Positions 8,941 through 18,736 of a stretch of DNA of 64,000 bases are shown here, one piece after another. The notes beneath the pieces are model-generated. The model searched no databases. It was not told the origin of the DNA and saw nothing but the letters and a program-made list of their open reading frames with translations. Source of the stretch: Phaeobacter sp. J2-8. GTDB lineage: Bacteria; Pseudomonadota; Alphaproteobacteria; Rhodobacterales; Rhodobacteraceae. Where the stretch lies: positions 62,001 to 126,000 of the forward strand of contig NZ_JALIEC010000001.1 of assembly GCF_022867865.1 (NCBI RefSeq), in the 5' to 3' direction. The first letter of the stretch is position 1. The number at the start of each line of letters is the position of its first letter. The position numbers and the translations under genes are program-made.

Positions 8941-9603
8941 ATGACCCGTTTTGACATTTTTAAACCTGCGCTGTTGGCGGCGCTGATCATCGTCGGGCTA
9001 TGCGCCCAATCACAACAAGCCCAAGCGGCAGACAAACAGGTGCTGACCGTGGCTGGCGGCTGTTTCTGGTGCGTCGAAGCCGATTTTGAAAAGGTCAAAG
9101 GCGTGACAGAGGTTGTCAGCGGCTACACCGGCGGGACCAAGGCGAACCCAAGCTACAAGGATGTGACGCGCGGTGGCTCTGGCCATTACGAGGCGGTTCA
9201 GATCATGTTCGACGCCGATGTGGTCAGCCGCAGGCAGCTGCTGTCGCTGTTTTTCCGTTCTGTTGATCCGACGGACGCGGGCGGCCAGTTCTGTGACAGA
9301 GGTGACTCTTACCGCACGGCGATTTTCGCCAATGGGGCGCAGGAAAAAACACTGGCCAACGAGGCCAAGACCGCAGCCCAGGCAGAATTGGGCCGGAAAA
9401 TTGTGACACCCGTGCTGAACACATCGGCATTCTATCCCGCCGAAGACTTTCACCAGAACTACTATAAATCGACCGAGAGCACATTAACCCGGTTCGGCTA
9501 TGTCACCCGTGCCAAGGCGTACAAGAAGTATCGCGCGGCCTGTGGTCGTGATGCCAAGGTGCGGGCCCTCTGGGGTGATGCTGCGCCATTTGCTGGAAGC
9601 TGA
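8941..9603 (+). CDS. msrA: Periplasmic peptide methionine-S-sulfoxide reductase
   Basis: MsrA reduces the S epimer of methionine sulfoxide in proteins. The catalytic motif GGCFWC is at about residues 39-44, followed by EVVSGYTGG, SGHYEAVQI and the RSVDPTDAGGQFCDRGDSYRT region, all diagnostic. The protein (220 residues) starts with a hydrophobic signal sequence (about 1-30, ending QAQAA), so it is likely exported, unlike the usual cytosolic MsrA. A further cysteine in YRAACGRD near the C-terminus could be the resolving residue. AGGAGGA lies seven bases before the ATG, directly after the leader hairpin. The gene stands alone. Confidence 0.93.
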   Translation: MTRFDIFKPALLAALIIVGLCAQSQQAQAADKQVLTVAGGCFWCVEADFEKVKGVTEVVSGYTGGTKANPSYKDVTRGGSGHYEAVQIMFDADVVSRRQLLSLFFRSVDPTDAGGQFCDRGDSYRTAIFANGAQEKTLANEAKTAAQAELGRKIVTPVLNTSAFYPAEDFHQNYYKSTESTLTRFGYVTRAKAYKKYRAACGRDAKVRALWGDAAPFAGS

Positions 9604-9660
9604 CGCCGGGCTGCGCGCCGTTCGCTGACGCGCACCCCAAACCCGGGTTTCAACGCAAAA

Positions 9661-10530
9661 TCAGCGCTGGAACCCGGCCAGATCCTTCAGATCCGGGATC
9701 ACATCCGCCGTGCCCTGGCGTGTCACCATCAACGCGCCAGCCCGCTGGGCGCGTTCGATCGACGCCTCCATCGACATGCCGGCATCCAGACCCGCCACAA
9801 GATAACCGGTAAACGTATCGCCGGCCCCGGTGGTATCGACCACCTCGACCTTGATGCCGGGGAAATGCCGGTCGATCCCGGCGCCGCTGGAAATATGACG
9901 GCACCCATCACCACCCAGGGTGATGACAATATCCGCCACATCCAGAGCGGTGATCGCGCATCCCATGGCTTGCGTCAGCTGCGCGGCCTCTACCTCGTTC
10001 AACACCAACAGGTCGATACGTTCCAACACCTCGGCCACGGCGGCGGCATCAAATGGCGCGGCGGCATAGACCACGCGCATTCCTTTTTGGCGGGCCAGGC
10101 CGGCAGCATAGCTTTGCAGATTGGTCTCGTTCTGGAACATCAGGGTATCGGTTGGCCCCGCGTCGCCCAGCGCGGCGGTCACATGCCCCTGCCCCAGACC
10201 CAGATTGGCACCGCCAAACAACACAATCTGGTTTTCGCCCGCACCATCCACATAGATCACCGCATGGCCGGTGGCGGCCTCACTGCTGGCGATATGACGG
10301 GTATCAACGCCGTATTCCATAAGCCGGGCAACCGCCCATTTGCCATCCTCACCCACCGCGCCAATATGGGCGACATGGGCCGCCGCACGGGCCGCCGCCA
10401 CCGACATATTGGCCCCTTTGCCACCAAGCCCGCGATGAAACCCGGTCGAGGCCAAGGTTTCCCCCGGCCCCGGAAGATGCGGCAGCTGATAAAACAGATC
10501 GGCGTTGATTGACCCAAGATTGTAAATCAT
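9661..10530 (-). CDS. rbsK: Ribokinase-family sugar kinase (PfkB)
   Basis: This 289-residue PfkB-family kinase is most like ribokinase. It begins IYNLGSINADLFYQLP, then GGKGANMSVAAARA (about 36-49), and ends with the anion-hole and catalytic block DTTGAGDTFTGYL (about 233-245, catalytic Asp in GAGD). Ribokinase makes ribose 5-phosphate from ribose and ATP. No ribose transport genes are adjacent, so another sugar or nucleoside is possible. It follows maeB by eight bases on the same strand and may be co-transcribed with it, an odd pairing. The ribokinase name is therefore moderate while the family is certain. Confidence 0.85.
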   Translation of the reverse strand: MIYNLGSINADLFYQLPHLPGPGETLASTGFHRGLGGKGANMSVAAARAAAHVAHIGAVGEDGKWAVARLMEYGVDTRHIASSEAATGHAVIYVDGAGENQIVLFGGANLGLGQGHVTAALGDAGPTDTLMFQNETNLQSYAAGLARQKGMRVVYAAAPFDAAAVAEVLERIDLLVLNEVEAAQLTQAMGCAITALDVADIVITLGGDGCRHISSGAGIDRHFPGIKVEVVDTTGAGDTFTGYLVAGLDAGMSMEASIERAQRAGALMVTRQGTADVIPDLKDLAGFQR

Positions 10531-10538
10531 CGCGCGCC

Positions 10539-12794
10539 CTAGCCCACTTTGCAGGCTGCCAACACCGCCATGTTGAGAATGTCATTTGCGGTCGAATTGC
10601 TCGAACATATCTGGATAGAATTATCGACCCCCGCCAAAATTGGCCCGATCACCGTTGCGCCTGCCATTTCCTGAAGCAATTTGACCGAAATGCTGGCCGA
10701 ATGCCGTGCCGGCACGACCAGGATATTGGCAGGTCCGGTCAGACGCGAAAACGGATAGGCTTTTTGCGCATTGGTGTTCAGCGCCACATCGACGGTCATT
10801 TCGCCTTCGTATTCGAAATTCACCCCGCGCCGGTCCAGAACCTGGGACGCGACATGCATTTTGGTGGCGCGTTCCGACACCGGATAGCCAAAGGTTGAAA
10901 AGCTGACAAAGGCAACGCGCGGTTCCAACCCCAGATCGCGGGCCACATCGGCGCTGCGTTCGGCGATGGTGGCCAGATCTTCCTCGTCCGGCCATTCCTG
11001 CACCAATGTATCGCTGATCAGAACAATCCGCCCCTTGTGCAGCAACGCCGTGACACCCACCGCGCCATGTTCGGCATCGGCATCAAAGACATAATTCATC
11101 CGCTCCAGCACATGCGCCGATTTGCGGGTCGCCCCGGTGATAAGCCCGTCCCCATGACCATGCGCCAACATCAGCGCGGCAAAGACATGCCGGTCGCGCG
11201 CGGCGAGCCGGTGAATGTCCTTCATGTCATGGCCCTTGCGTTGCAGGCGCTGATAGAGAAAATCCTTGTAGGTATCGAGGTAACGGGAATTCGCCGCATT
11301 GATGATTTCCAGCTCGCGGGCCGCATCGCCCAGACCGGCGGCTTCAAGCTTCATGCGCACGTCGTCTTCGCGCCCCACCACCAGAGCTTTGCCCAGACCA
11401 TTGCGTTGATACATCACCGCCGCGCGCAACACGCGGGGATCATCACCTTCGGCAAAGATCATCCGCGCCTGATTGGCCCGCGCACGGGTATTGATGCCGC
11501 GCAGGATGGACGCGGTCGGATCAAGCCGGGATTTCAGGCTTTGTTCATAAGCCTCCATATCGACAATCGGCCGCCGCGCAGCGCCGGTGTCCATCCCGGC
11601 CTTGGCCACGGCGGGCGGAATACGGTGGATCAGCCGTGGGTCAAACGGCGTCGGAATGATGTAATCCCGCCCGAAGGTCAGGTTTTTGCCATAGGCCAGC
11701 GCCACTTCGTCGGGCACATCTTCGCGGGCGAGTTCGGCCAGCGCCTCGGCACAGGCGATTTTCATTTCGTCGTTGATCGCGCGGGCATGCACGTCCAGCG
11801 CCCCACGGAACAGATACGGGAACCCCAGAACGTTGTTGACCTGATTGGGGTAATCGCTGCGCCCGGTGGCGACGATGGCATCGGGGCGAACCTCATGCGC
11901 TTCTTCCGGGGTGATTTCGGGATCGGGGTTTGCCATGGCAAAAATCACCGGATTGTCGGCCATGCTGGTGACCATGTCCTGGGTCACCGCGCCCTTGGCC
12001 GACACCCCAAGGAACACATCCGCCCCTTTCATCGCTTCTTCCAGAGTGCGCAGATCGGTATTGGCGGCATGGGCCGATTTCCACTGGTTCATACCTTCGG
12101 TACGGCCCTGATAGATCACGCCCTTGGTGTCGCACATGATGCAGTTGTCCTGCTGCGCGCCCATGGATTTCACCAGCTCCAGACAGGCAATCCCCGCCGC
12201 GCCGGCCCCATTCAACACGATGCGGCAATCTTCGATCCTCTTGCCCGACAGATGCAGCGCATTGATCAACCCGGCCGCACAGATCACCGCTGTGCCGTGC
12301 TGATCATCGTGGAACACCGGGATGTCCATCTCTTCTTTCAGGCGCTGTTCGATGATGAAACATTCGGGCGCCTTGATGTCCTCAAGGTTGATGCCGCCGA
12401 ACGTCGGCCCCATCAGACGCACCGCATTGCAAAAGGCGTCCGGGTCTTCGGTATCCAGTTCGATGTCGATGGAATTGACGTCGGCAAAGCGTTTGAACAG
12501 CACCGCCTTGCCCTCCATCACCGGTTTTGATCCCAGCGCGCCAAGATTGCCAAGGCCCAGAACCGCCGTACCGTTGGAAATCACCGCCACAAGGTTGCCC
12601 TTGTTGGTGTAATCATACGCGGTTTCCGGATTGGCAGCGATTTCTTCGCAGGGGACGGCCACACCGGGGGAATAGGCCAGCGACAGATCCCGCTGGGTGG
12701 TCATCGGCACCGTGGCCGAAATTTCGAATTTGCCCGGTGTCGGCTCCAGGTGGAAGGCCAGTGCTTCTTCCCGTGTGATCTTGGCTTTTGGCAT
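10539..12794 (-). CDS. maeB: NADP-dependent malic enzyme fused to a phosphotransacetylase-like domain
   Basis: The 751-residue protein has the two-part MaeB architecture. The N-terminal malic enzyme domain shows LAYSPGVAVPCEEIA, the metal site FHDDQHGTAVICAAGLINAL and an NAD(P)-binding VLNGAGAAGIACLEL. A C-terminal phosphate acetyltransferase-like domain (about 430-751) carries ITGATRKSAHVLERM and ANILVVPARHSASI. It decarboxylates malate to pyruvate with NADP; in this architecture the C-terminal domain is usually regulatory, binding acetyl-CoA. I start at ATG 12794 because GGGAGG precedes it; a more upstream ATG at 12815 would lie before that site. Confidence 0.95.
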   Translation of the reverse strand: MPKAKITREEALAFHLEPTPGKFEISATVPMTTQRDLSLAYSPGVAVPCEEIAANPETAYDYTNKGNLVAVISNGTAVLGLGNLGALGSKPVMEGKAVLFKRFADVNSIDIELDTEDPDAFCNAVRLMGPTFGGINLEDIKAPECFIIEQRLKEEMDIPVFHDDQHGTAVICAAGLINALHLSGKRIEDCRIVLNGAGAAGIACLELVKSMGAQQDNCIMCDTKGVIYQGRTEGMNQWKSAHAANTDLRTLEEAMKGADVFLGVSAKGAVTQDMVTSMADNPVIFAMANPDPEITPEEAHEVRPDAIVATGRSDYPNQVNNVLGFPYLFRGALDVHARAINDEMKIACAEALAELAREDVPDEVALAYGKNLTFGRDYIIPTPFDPRLIHRIPPAVAKAGMDTGAARRPIVDMEAYEQSLKSRLDPTASILRGINTRARANQARMIFAEGDDPRVLRAAVMYQRNGLGKALVVGREDDVRMKLEAAGLGDAARELEIINAANSRYLDTYKDFLYQRLQRKGHDMKDIHRLAARDRHVFAALMLAHGHGDGLITGATRKSAHVLERMNYVFDADAEHGAVGVTALLHKGRIVLISDTLVQEWPDEEDLATIAERSADVARDLGLEPRVAFVSFSTFGYPVSERATKMHVASQVLDRRGVNFEYEGEMTVDVALNTNAQKAYPFSRLTGPANILVVPARHSASISVKLLQEMAGATVIGPILAGVDNSIQICSSNSTANDILNMAVLAACKVG

Positions 12795-12947
12795 TTGATG
12801 GGCCTCCCGTTCCATATGGTCCTATTGCTCTTACCGAAGCGCTGACCCGCTGCCAAGGACAGCTGTTGCAGTGTCTGGCCGATGGTGCTTTCGGCTTTTC
12901 GTGACAATGCGGGCTTTGTATGGTCCGCCGAAACCCTGGGGGACTTT

Positions 12948-15599
12948 ATGAGCCGCGAAAAATCAACCGTCACGCCAATGATGGCACAGTATCTGGAGCT
13001 GAAATCCAATCATACGGATTCACTTCTGTTTTACCGGATGGGTGATTTTTACGAAATGTTCTTTGACGACGCCCGCGCCGCAGCAGAGGCGCTGGACATT
13101 GCGTTGACCAAACGTGGCAAACATGACGGCGTGGATATTCCGATGTGCGGCGTGCCGGTGCATGCCGCCGAGGGCTATTTGCTGACGCTGATCCGCAAGG
13201 GGTTTCGCGTCGCGGTCTGTGAACAGATGGAAAACCCCGCCGAGGCCAAGAAACGCGGATCGAAATCCGTGGTGAAACGCGATGTCGTGCGGCTGGTCAC
13301 GCCGGGCACCTTGACCGAAGAGACCCTGCTGGAGGCGCGGCGACATAACTTCCTGGCCGCTTGTGCCCTGGTCCGTGACGAGGCCGCCCTGGCCTGGGTC
13401 GACATATCCACCGGGGCGTTTCACGTGATGAGCTTGCCACAGGTCCGGTTCGGCCCGGAATTGGCGCGTCTGTCACCCTCTGAGGTGCTGGTGGCCGAAG
13501 CCCATGAACGCGACATCGCGGATGTGGTGACCGATGCCGGCGCGGCGCTGACCACATTGGGCCGAGGATCGTTTGATTCCGCTTTGGCCGCCGACCGGAT
13601 CACAGAAGTGTTTGGCGTCGCCTCGCTTGAGGCCTTTGGCCATTTCGAGCGTGCCGAACTGTCGGCCATGGGGGCCTTGGTCGATTATCTGAAAATCACC
13701 CAGAAAGGCAAATTGCCGCTGCTGCGCCGGCCACAAAAGGAATCCAGCGGCGGTGTCATGCAGATCGACGCCGCCACCCGGCGCAATCTGGAGTTGACCT
13801 CGGCCTTGTCCGGCGGGCGTGCTGGATCTTTGTTGGCGACCATTGATCTGTCGGTGACGGCTGGCGGCGGGCGGTTGCTGGAACGGCGATTGTCCAGCCC
13901 GTCCCGCGATATGGCTGAAATTTCAGCACGATTGGAGGCTGTAGGCTTTGCCACGGAAAACACCGGGTTTCGATCCGCGCTGCGGGATGCGCTGCGCAAG
14001 GTGCCGGACATTGACCGCGCCCTGTCACGATTGGCGCTGGACCGGGGTGGCCCCCGCGATCTGACCGCAATGCGCAATGCGTTGGAACAGGCCGCGAGGA
14101 TCGGTGCGGATCAGCAAGACGCCGACTTGCCGGCCCGGTTGCAGGATGCCGTGGCGCGCCTGTCGGGGTATGACGCGCTTCACGACCTGTTGGATCAGGC
14201 ATTGGTGGCGGAACCGCCGCTTTTGGCGCGTGATGGTGGGTTCATCGCAGCCGGCTATCACCAAGAACTGGACGAGGCGCGCACGCTGCGCGACGAAGGC
14301 CGCAGTGTGATTGCACGGATGCAGCAGGATTATATTGCCGACACCGGCATCAATTCGCTGAAAATCAAGCATAACAACGTGTTGGGTTATTTCATCGAAA
14401 CCACGGCCACCCATGCAGAAAAGATGCTGTCGGCACCACTGTCGGAACGTTACATCCACCGCCAGACCACGGCCAATCAGGTGCGTTTCACCACCGTTGA
14501 ACTGTCCGAGCTGGAAACCCGGATCCTGAACGCCGGCAATCGCGCGCTAGAGATCGAAAAACGGCTGTTTGCGGATCTGCGGCAAAGCGTGCTCGACGCG
14601 GCCGGGCCCCTTGGCGATTTGGCACGTGCCCTGAGCGAGCTGGATGTCAGCACCGCCTTGGCAGAACTGGCCGTGCAACAGGATTGGACCAAACCAACCG
14701 TCGATTCCTCGCGGATGTTTCACGTGGAACGGGGACGCCATCCGGTGGTCGAAGCGGCATTGCGAAAATCCGGTGATGCCTTTGTCGCCAATGATTGTGA
14801 CCTGAGCGATGGCGACAGCGCGGCGGCCATCTGGTTGCTGACCGGGCCGAACATGGCGGGTAAATCGACCTTTCTGCGCCAGAACGCCCTGATCGCGGTC
14901 CTGGCGCAAATGGGGTCTTTTGTCCCGGCAGAGGTGGCGCACATCGGATTGGTCAGCCAATTGTTCAGCCGGGTCGGCGCGTCGGATGATCTGGCGCGGG
15001 GCCGATCAACCTTTATGGTCGAAATGGTCGAAACTGCTGCGATCCTCAATCAGGCGGACGACCGCGCGCTGGTGATCCTGGATGAAATCGGCCGGGGCAC
15101 AGCGACCTATGACGGGTTGTCGATTGCCTGGGCGACGCTGGAACATCTGCATGACATGAACCGCTGTCGCGGATTGTTTGCCACGCATTACCACGAAATG
15201 ACGTCACTGGCCGGGCGCATGGATGGTGTGGAAAACGCCACCGTTGCCGTCAAGGATTGGGAAAACGAGGTGATTTTCCTGCATGAGGTCAAAAAGGGCG
15301 CGGCGGATCGCAGCTATGGTGTGCAGGTCGCGCAATTGGCAGGGCTGCCGCCAGTGGTGGTCAGCCGTGCGCGGGAAATCCTGGATGCGTTGGAAAAAGG
15401 CGAGCGTGAGGGCGGCAAGCAAAAGGCCGTAATCGACGATCTGCCGTTGTTTTCTGCAGTTGCCGCCGCGCCAGCGCCCGCGCCCGCAGCAGAGACATCA
15501 CCGATCAAAGCCCGACTGGATGAAATTCATCCAGACGAGCTTTCGCCACGCGAAGCCTTGCAATTGATCTATGACTTGAAGGCACTGACCGTCCAGTGA
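12948..15599 (+). CDS. mutS: DNA mismatch repair ATPase MutS
   Basis: MutS recognises mismatches and recruits MutL. The 883-residue protein opens MSREKSTVTPMMAQYLELK and contains the mismatch-binding FYEMF motif (in MGDFYEMFFDDA, about residues 30-41). The ATPase has Walker A TGPNMAGKST at about 632, the EMVETAAIL segment, Walker B LVILDEIGRGTATYDGLS and the C-terminal helix-turn-helix near LHPDELSPREALQLIYDLK (partly as IHPDELSP). I take ATG 12948 after GGGGGA; the frame is open to 12882. A parS-like sequence lies inside the gene at 14716-14731. It converges on grpE. Confidence 0.97.
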   Translation: MSREKSTVTPMMAQYLELKSNHTDSLLFYRMGDFYEMFFDDARAAAEALDIALTKRGKHDGVDIPMCGVPVHAAEGYLLTLIRKGFRVAVCEQMENPAEAKKRGSKSVVKRDVVRLVTPGTLTEETLLEARRHNFLAACALVRDEAALAWVDISTGAFHVMSLPQVRFGPELARLSPSEVLVAEAHERDIADVVTDAGAALTTLGRGSFDSALAADRITEVFGVASLEAFGHFERAELSAMGALVDYLKITQKGKLPLLRRPQKESSGGVMQIDAATRRNLELTSALSGGRAGSLLATIDLSVTAGGGRLLERRLSSPSRDMAEISARLEAVGFATENTGFRSALRDALRKVPDIDRALSRLALDRGGPRDLTAMRNALEQAARIGADQQDADLPARLQDAVARLSGYDALHDLLDQALVAEPPLLARDGGFIAAGYHQELDEARTLRDEGRSVIARMQQDYIADTGINSLKIKHNNVLGYFIETTATHAEKMLSAPLSERYIHRQTTANQVRFTTVELSELETRILNAGNRALEIEKRLFADLRQSVLDAAGPLGDLARALSELDVSTALAELAVQQDWTKPTVDSSRMFHVERGRHPVVEAALRKSGDAFVANDCDLSDGDSAAAIWLLTGPNMAGKSTFLRQNALIAVLAQMGSFVPAEVAHIGLVSQLFSRVGASDDLARGRSTFMVEMVETAAILNQADDRALVILDEIGRGTATYDGLSIAWATLEHLHDMNRCRGLFATHYHEMTSLAGRMDGVENATVAVKDWENEVIFLHEVKKGAADRSYGVQVAQLAGLPPVVVSRAREILDALEKGEREGGKQKAVIDDLPLFSAVAAAPAPAPAAETSPIKARLDEIHPDELSPREALQLIYDLKALTVQ
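14716..14731. other. parS-like site inside mutS
   Basis: TGTTTCACGTGGAACG differs from the ParB-binding consensus TGTTYCACGTGRAACA only at the last base. It encodes part of the conserved MFHVERGRHP region of MutS, so protein constraint could partly explain it. It is about 12 kb from the predicted origin, within the range where parS sites cluster. Confidence 0.5.
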
Positions 15600-15625
15600 G
15601 GGCGGTCAAATAGAACCAGGCAGGA

Positions 15626-15655
15626 AAATGTGCGCGGCAACCGCCCCGCACATTT
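15626..15655. terminator. Bidirectional hairpin between mutS and grpE
   Basis: AAATGTGCGCGG (15626-15637) pairs with CCCCGCACATTT (15644-15655), 12 bases with one mismatch and a six-base loop, in the 60-base gap between the convergent mutS and grpE ends. Read leftward it is followed by TTTTCC. It probably serves both transcripts. Confidence 0.65.
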
Positions 15656-15659
15656 GACC

Positions 15660-16223
15660 TTAGCCGCCGGTGTTTGACGACACACCCACCTGCGCCGGGC
15701 GCAACAGCCGGTCGTGCATGATGAAACCGTCAGCAGAGACCTGAATGATCTCGCCCGCTTTGGTGCCGGGCACCGGCGCTTCGAACATCGCCTCGTGGTG
15801 CTGCGGATCGAATTTGTCACCAACCTTGGGTGCAATGGGTTCGATCCCGTGTTTTTTCAGCACAGAAACCATTTCCCGCATCGTCAATTCGACACCTTCG
15901 ATCAGGGCAGCGGCAAGTTCCTTTTGCTCCTGCGGCGCGGATTCAACAGCACGCTTCAGGTTGTCGTACACCGGCAGCAAATCCCGCGCCAAGCGCGAAC
16001 CGCCATAGCGTTCGGCATCATGACGTTCCTTTTGCGCCCGCTTGCGCGAGTTTTCGGCATCCGCCAAAGCCCGCATGAATTTGTCCTGAAGCGCATCACG
16101 TTCCGCGCGCAGCGAATCCAACTCTATCGCTTCCGGCTCCAATTCCTCAAACTCATCCGCCAATTCCTCGGCCTCGGCTTCGTCGATATCATCGAGGAAA
16201 TCGTCCTTTTCCGGCTCTGCCAT
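15660..16223 (-). CDS. grpE: Nucleotide exchange factor GrpE
   Basis: GrpE releases ADP from DnaK in the Hsp70 cycle. The 187-residue product has an acidic N-terminus (DDIDEAEAEELADEFEELE), a long coiled coil with LRAERDALQDKFMRALADAENSRKRAQKE, and the C-terminal beta domain with KHGIEPI and FDPQHHEAMFE. It lies nine bases after hrcA on the same strand, so the two form a heat-shock operon. No CIRCE inverted repeat is visible upstream of either gene. Confidence 0.95.
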   Translation of the reverse strand: MAEPEKDDFLDDIDEAEAEELADEFEELEPEAIELDSLRAERDALQDKFMRALADAENSRKRAQKERHDAERYGGSRLARDLLPVYDNLKRAVESAPQEQKELAAALIEGVELTMREMVSVLKKHGIEPIAPKVGDKFDPQHHEAMFEAPVPGTKAGEIIQVSADGFIMHDRLLRPAQVGVSSNTGG

Positions 16224-16232
16224 TCTTCACCT

Positions 16233-17297
16233 CTAACTTCGGTCGGAAATCAATTTTCCAACCAGCTGTGCCGTGTAATCCACGATCGGAACGATGCGCC
16301 CGTAGTTCAGCCGCGTGGGGCCAATCACACCGACCGCACCGATGATCTTTCGATCCGCGTTCATATATGGAGAGACCACCAAAGAGGAACCCGAAAGTGA
16401 GAAAAGTTTGTTCTCGGAGCCGATAAAAATGCGCACACCTTCGCCGGTTTCGGTCAGTTCCAGAAATTCCGCAATGTCACGTTTGCGTTCCAGGTCGTCA
16501 AACAGCACCCGGATGCGATCCAGGTCGGCCTCTTCATCCTGATCCCCCAGAAGATTCGACCGCCCCCGAACCAAAAGACGCGCCGAATCAGCGGCCTCTT
16601 CCGACCAGACGGCAAGGCCGCTTTCCACCAGATCGTGGCTGAGTTGGTCGATTTCTTGCCGGCGGTTGGCAATTTCGCGGGTAAACTGCGTGCGCAATTC
16701 GCTGAGCGTGCGGCCCCCAATCAGGGAATTCAGAAAATTCGCGGCTTCGCGCATCGAGCTGGGGGTCTGGCCCGGCGGTGGCGTGAAGATGCGATTTTCC
16801 ACATGTCCATCCGCAAAGACCAGAACCACCAACGCGCGATCCTGGGCCAGCGAGACAAATTCGATGTGGCGAATGGGCGCTTCGTGTTTCGGGGTCAGCA
16901 CCAACGACGCGCCATGCGTCACCCCCGACAAGGCCGATCCAACCCGATCCAACAGGTTCGACACATCCCGCCCATTGTCGCCAAGGGTGGAATCAATCGC
17001 CGCACGATCCTCAACCGCGAGGTCATCAACCTCTAGCAGGCCATCGACAAACATCCGCAACCCCTGTTGCGTCGGGATGCGCCCGGCCGAGATATGCGGG
17101 CTGTCGAGCAGACCAAGGTATTCCAGATCCTGCATCACATTGCGCACTGTCGCGGCGCTGACCTTTTCCGACATGCTGCGGGTCAACGTGCGAGAGCCGA
17201 CAGGCTCGCCATTGCTCAGATAACCTTCGACAACGCGACGAAACACTTCGCGCGAGCGGTCATTCATTTCTTCCAGAAGTCTGGAACCATCGCTCAT
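16233..17297 (-). CDS. hrcA: Heat-inducible transcription repressor HrcA
   Basis: HrcA represses chaperone operons by binding CIRCE elements, with GroEL as co-regulator. The 354-residue protein begins with a winged helix (about 1-90: [23 protein letters not shown]) and continues with the GAF-like HrcA domain, including [20 protein letters not shown] and the C-terminal SSLVVSPYM...[13 protein letters not shown]. Length is typical of alphaproteobacteria. It forms an operon with grpE and is divergent from rph with 117 bases between. The likely CIRCE target (groESL) is not in the window. Confidence 0.95.
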   Translation of the reverse strand: MSDGSRLLEEMNDRSREVFRRVVEGYLSNGEPVGSRTLTRSMSEKVSAATVRNVMQDLEYLGLLDSPHISAGRIPTQQGLRMFVDGLLEVDDLAVEDRAAIDSTLGDNGRDVSNLLDRVGSALSGVTHGASLVLTPKHEAPIRHIEFVSLAQDRALVVLVFADGHVENRIFTPPPGQTPSSMREAANFLNSLIGGRTLSELRTQFTREIANRRQEIDQLSHDLVESGLAVWSEEAADSARLLVRGRSNLLGDQDEEADLDRIRVLFDDLERKRDIAEFLELTETGEGVRIFIGSENKLFSLSGSSLVVSPYMNADRKIIGAVGVIGPTRLNYGRIVPIVDYTAQLVGKLISDRS

Positions 17298-17414
17298 CTG
17301 GTTCGCTACCTTTCCTATTCCGGCGCTTTCCCCGGTTTTTCACCGGATCACGACAGGGTTGCGAAACATGCCTACCCCCCGTATCCCAACATTGAAACCA
17401 ACAAGGACAAGATC

Positions 17415-18128
17415 ATGCGACCCTCTGGACGGAATTTAAGCGAAATGCGCGCCGTTTCAATCGAAACCGGTGTGACCAAACATGCCGAGGGCTCTTGCCT
17501 GATCAAAGTTGGTGACACCCATGTGTTGTGCACCGCCACGATCGAAGACCGCGTGCCGCCCTTTATCAAGGGTTCGGGTCTTGGCTGGGTCACTGCCGAA
17601 TATGGCATGCTGCCCCGCGCCACCAACACACGGATGCGCCGCGAGGCCTCGATGGGGAAACAGGGCGGAAGAACTGTTGAAATTCAGCGACTTATCGGTC
17701 GCTCCCTGCGGGCCGGTGTCGATCGCGTGGCCCTTGGCGAACGTCAGATTACCGTCGATTGCGACGTCATTCAGGCCGATGGCGGGACGCGCTGTGCCGC
17801 AATTACCGGTGGTTGGGTGGCCTTGAAACTGGCGGTGAACAAGCTGATGAAGGTCGGCGATGTTATATCGGACCCATTGGTCGACCCGGTTGCCGCTGTC
17901 AGCTGCGGTATTTATGCCGGTCAGCCGGTGCTGGACCTCGATTATCCCGAAGACAGCGAAGCCGGCGTCGACGGCAATTTCATAATGCTGGCCAGCAAAC
18001 AATTGATCGAAGTGCAAATGTCGGCCGAGGGATCGACATATTCCCGCGCTCAGATGAACGAACTTCTGGACCTGGCCGAAAAAGGCGTGACCGAATTGGC
18101 CGAACTGCAAAGAGCGGCGGTGGCATGA
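17415..18128 (+). CDS. rph: Ribonuclease PH
   Basis: RNase PH is a phosphorolytic 3' exonuclease that trims tRNA precursors. The 237-residue protein opens [19 protein letters not shown] and shows the RNase PH core: [52 protein letters not shown] and [22 protein letters not shown]. Length is normal. The ATG at 17415 follows AAGGACAAGATC. Its stop overlaps the rdgB start (ATGA), and hemW overlaps rdgB in turn, giving a compact three-gene unit. Confidence 0.97.
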   Translation: MRPSGRNLSEMRAVSIETGVTKHAEGSCLIKVGDTHVLCTATIEDRVPPFIKGSGLGWVTAEYGMLPRATNTRMRREASMGKQGGRTVEIQRLIGRSLRAGVDRVALGERQITVDCDVIQADGGTRCAAITGGWVALKLAVNKLMKVGDVISDPLVDPVAAVSCGIYAGQPVLDLDYPEDSEAGVDGNFIMLASKQLIEVQMSAEGSTYSRAQMNELLDLAEKGVTELAELQRAAVA

Positions 18129-18736
18129 CCCGGAAATTTGCCGACAAGAAGCTGGTTATTGCCACCCACAACAAGGGCAAGCTGGAAGAAATTCAGGACC
18201 TGCTGAAGCCCTATGGGATCGAGGTTGTTGGCGCCGCCGAGCTGGGGCTGGCGGAACCGGACGAAACCGAAGATACCTTCGTCGGCAATGCCCGGATCAA
18301 AGCACATGCAGCAGCGCAGGCCACGGGCCTGCCTGCGCTGGCGGATGACAGTGGTATCGAGATCGAGGCGCTGGACAATGCGCCCGGTGTCTATACCGCC
18401 GATTGGGCGGAGACCCCAAATGGGCGCGATTTTGTCATGGCAATGCAGCGCAGTCATGACGCGCTGGAAGCGCGCAATGCCCCGCACCCCCGTCTGGCCC
18501 GGTTTTGCTGCACCTTGGTGCTGGCTTGGCCAGATGGCCACGACGAGGTTTTCCCCGGCGTGATGGCGGGCCAGGTTGTCTGGCCGATGCGCGGCGCGCT
18601 GGGCCATGGCTATGATCCGATTTTCATGCCGGACGGCTATGACATCACCTGTAGTGAAATGGATCGTTGGGAAAAAAACCGGATAAGCCATCGCGGCGAC
18701 GCATTTAAAAAACTTGTGGCAGGATGCTTTGACTGA
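18125..18736 (+). CDS. rdgB: XTP/dITP diphosphatase (RdgB/HAM1)
   Basis: It removes non-canonical purine nucleoside triphosphates (XTP, ITP) from the pool. The 203-residue protein has the HAM1 signature [14 protein letters not shown] (about 10-23), [14 protein letters not shown], the [17 protein letters not shown] active-site block and [14 protein letters not shown] near the end. Start ATG overlaps the rph stop. The C-terminus overlaps the hemW start by about 23 bases. Confidence 0.96.
   Translation: MTRKFADKKLVIATHNKGKLEEIQDLLKPYGIEVVGAAELGLAEPDETEDTFVGNARIKAHAAAQATGLPALADDSGIEIEALDNAPGVYTADWAETPNGRDFVMAMQRSHDALEARNAPHPRLARFCCTLVLAWPDGHDEVFPGVMAGQVVWPMRGALGHGYDPIFMPDGYDITCSEMDRWEKNRISHRGDAFKKLVAGCFD

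Noticed and set aside
11037-12530. Plus-strand open frame of 497 codons
   Set aside because: Antisense to maeB; His/Arg/Gly-rich composition without domain signals, typical of a shadow frame in GC-rich DNA.
13424-13440. TTTCACGTGATG in mutS as a parS site
   Set aside because: The right half-site does not match (GTGATGAG).
17298-17414. CIRCE operator for hrcA-grpE
   Set aside because: No TTAGCACTC-N9-GAGTGCTAA repeat or close variant was seen upstream of hrcA or grpE.
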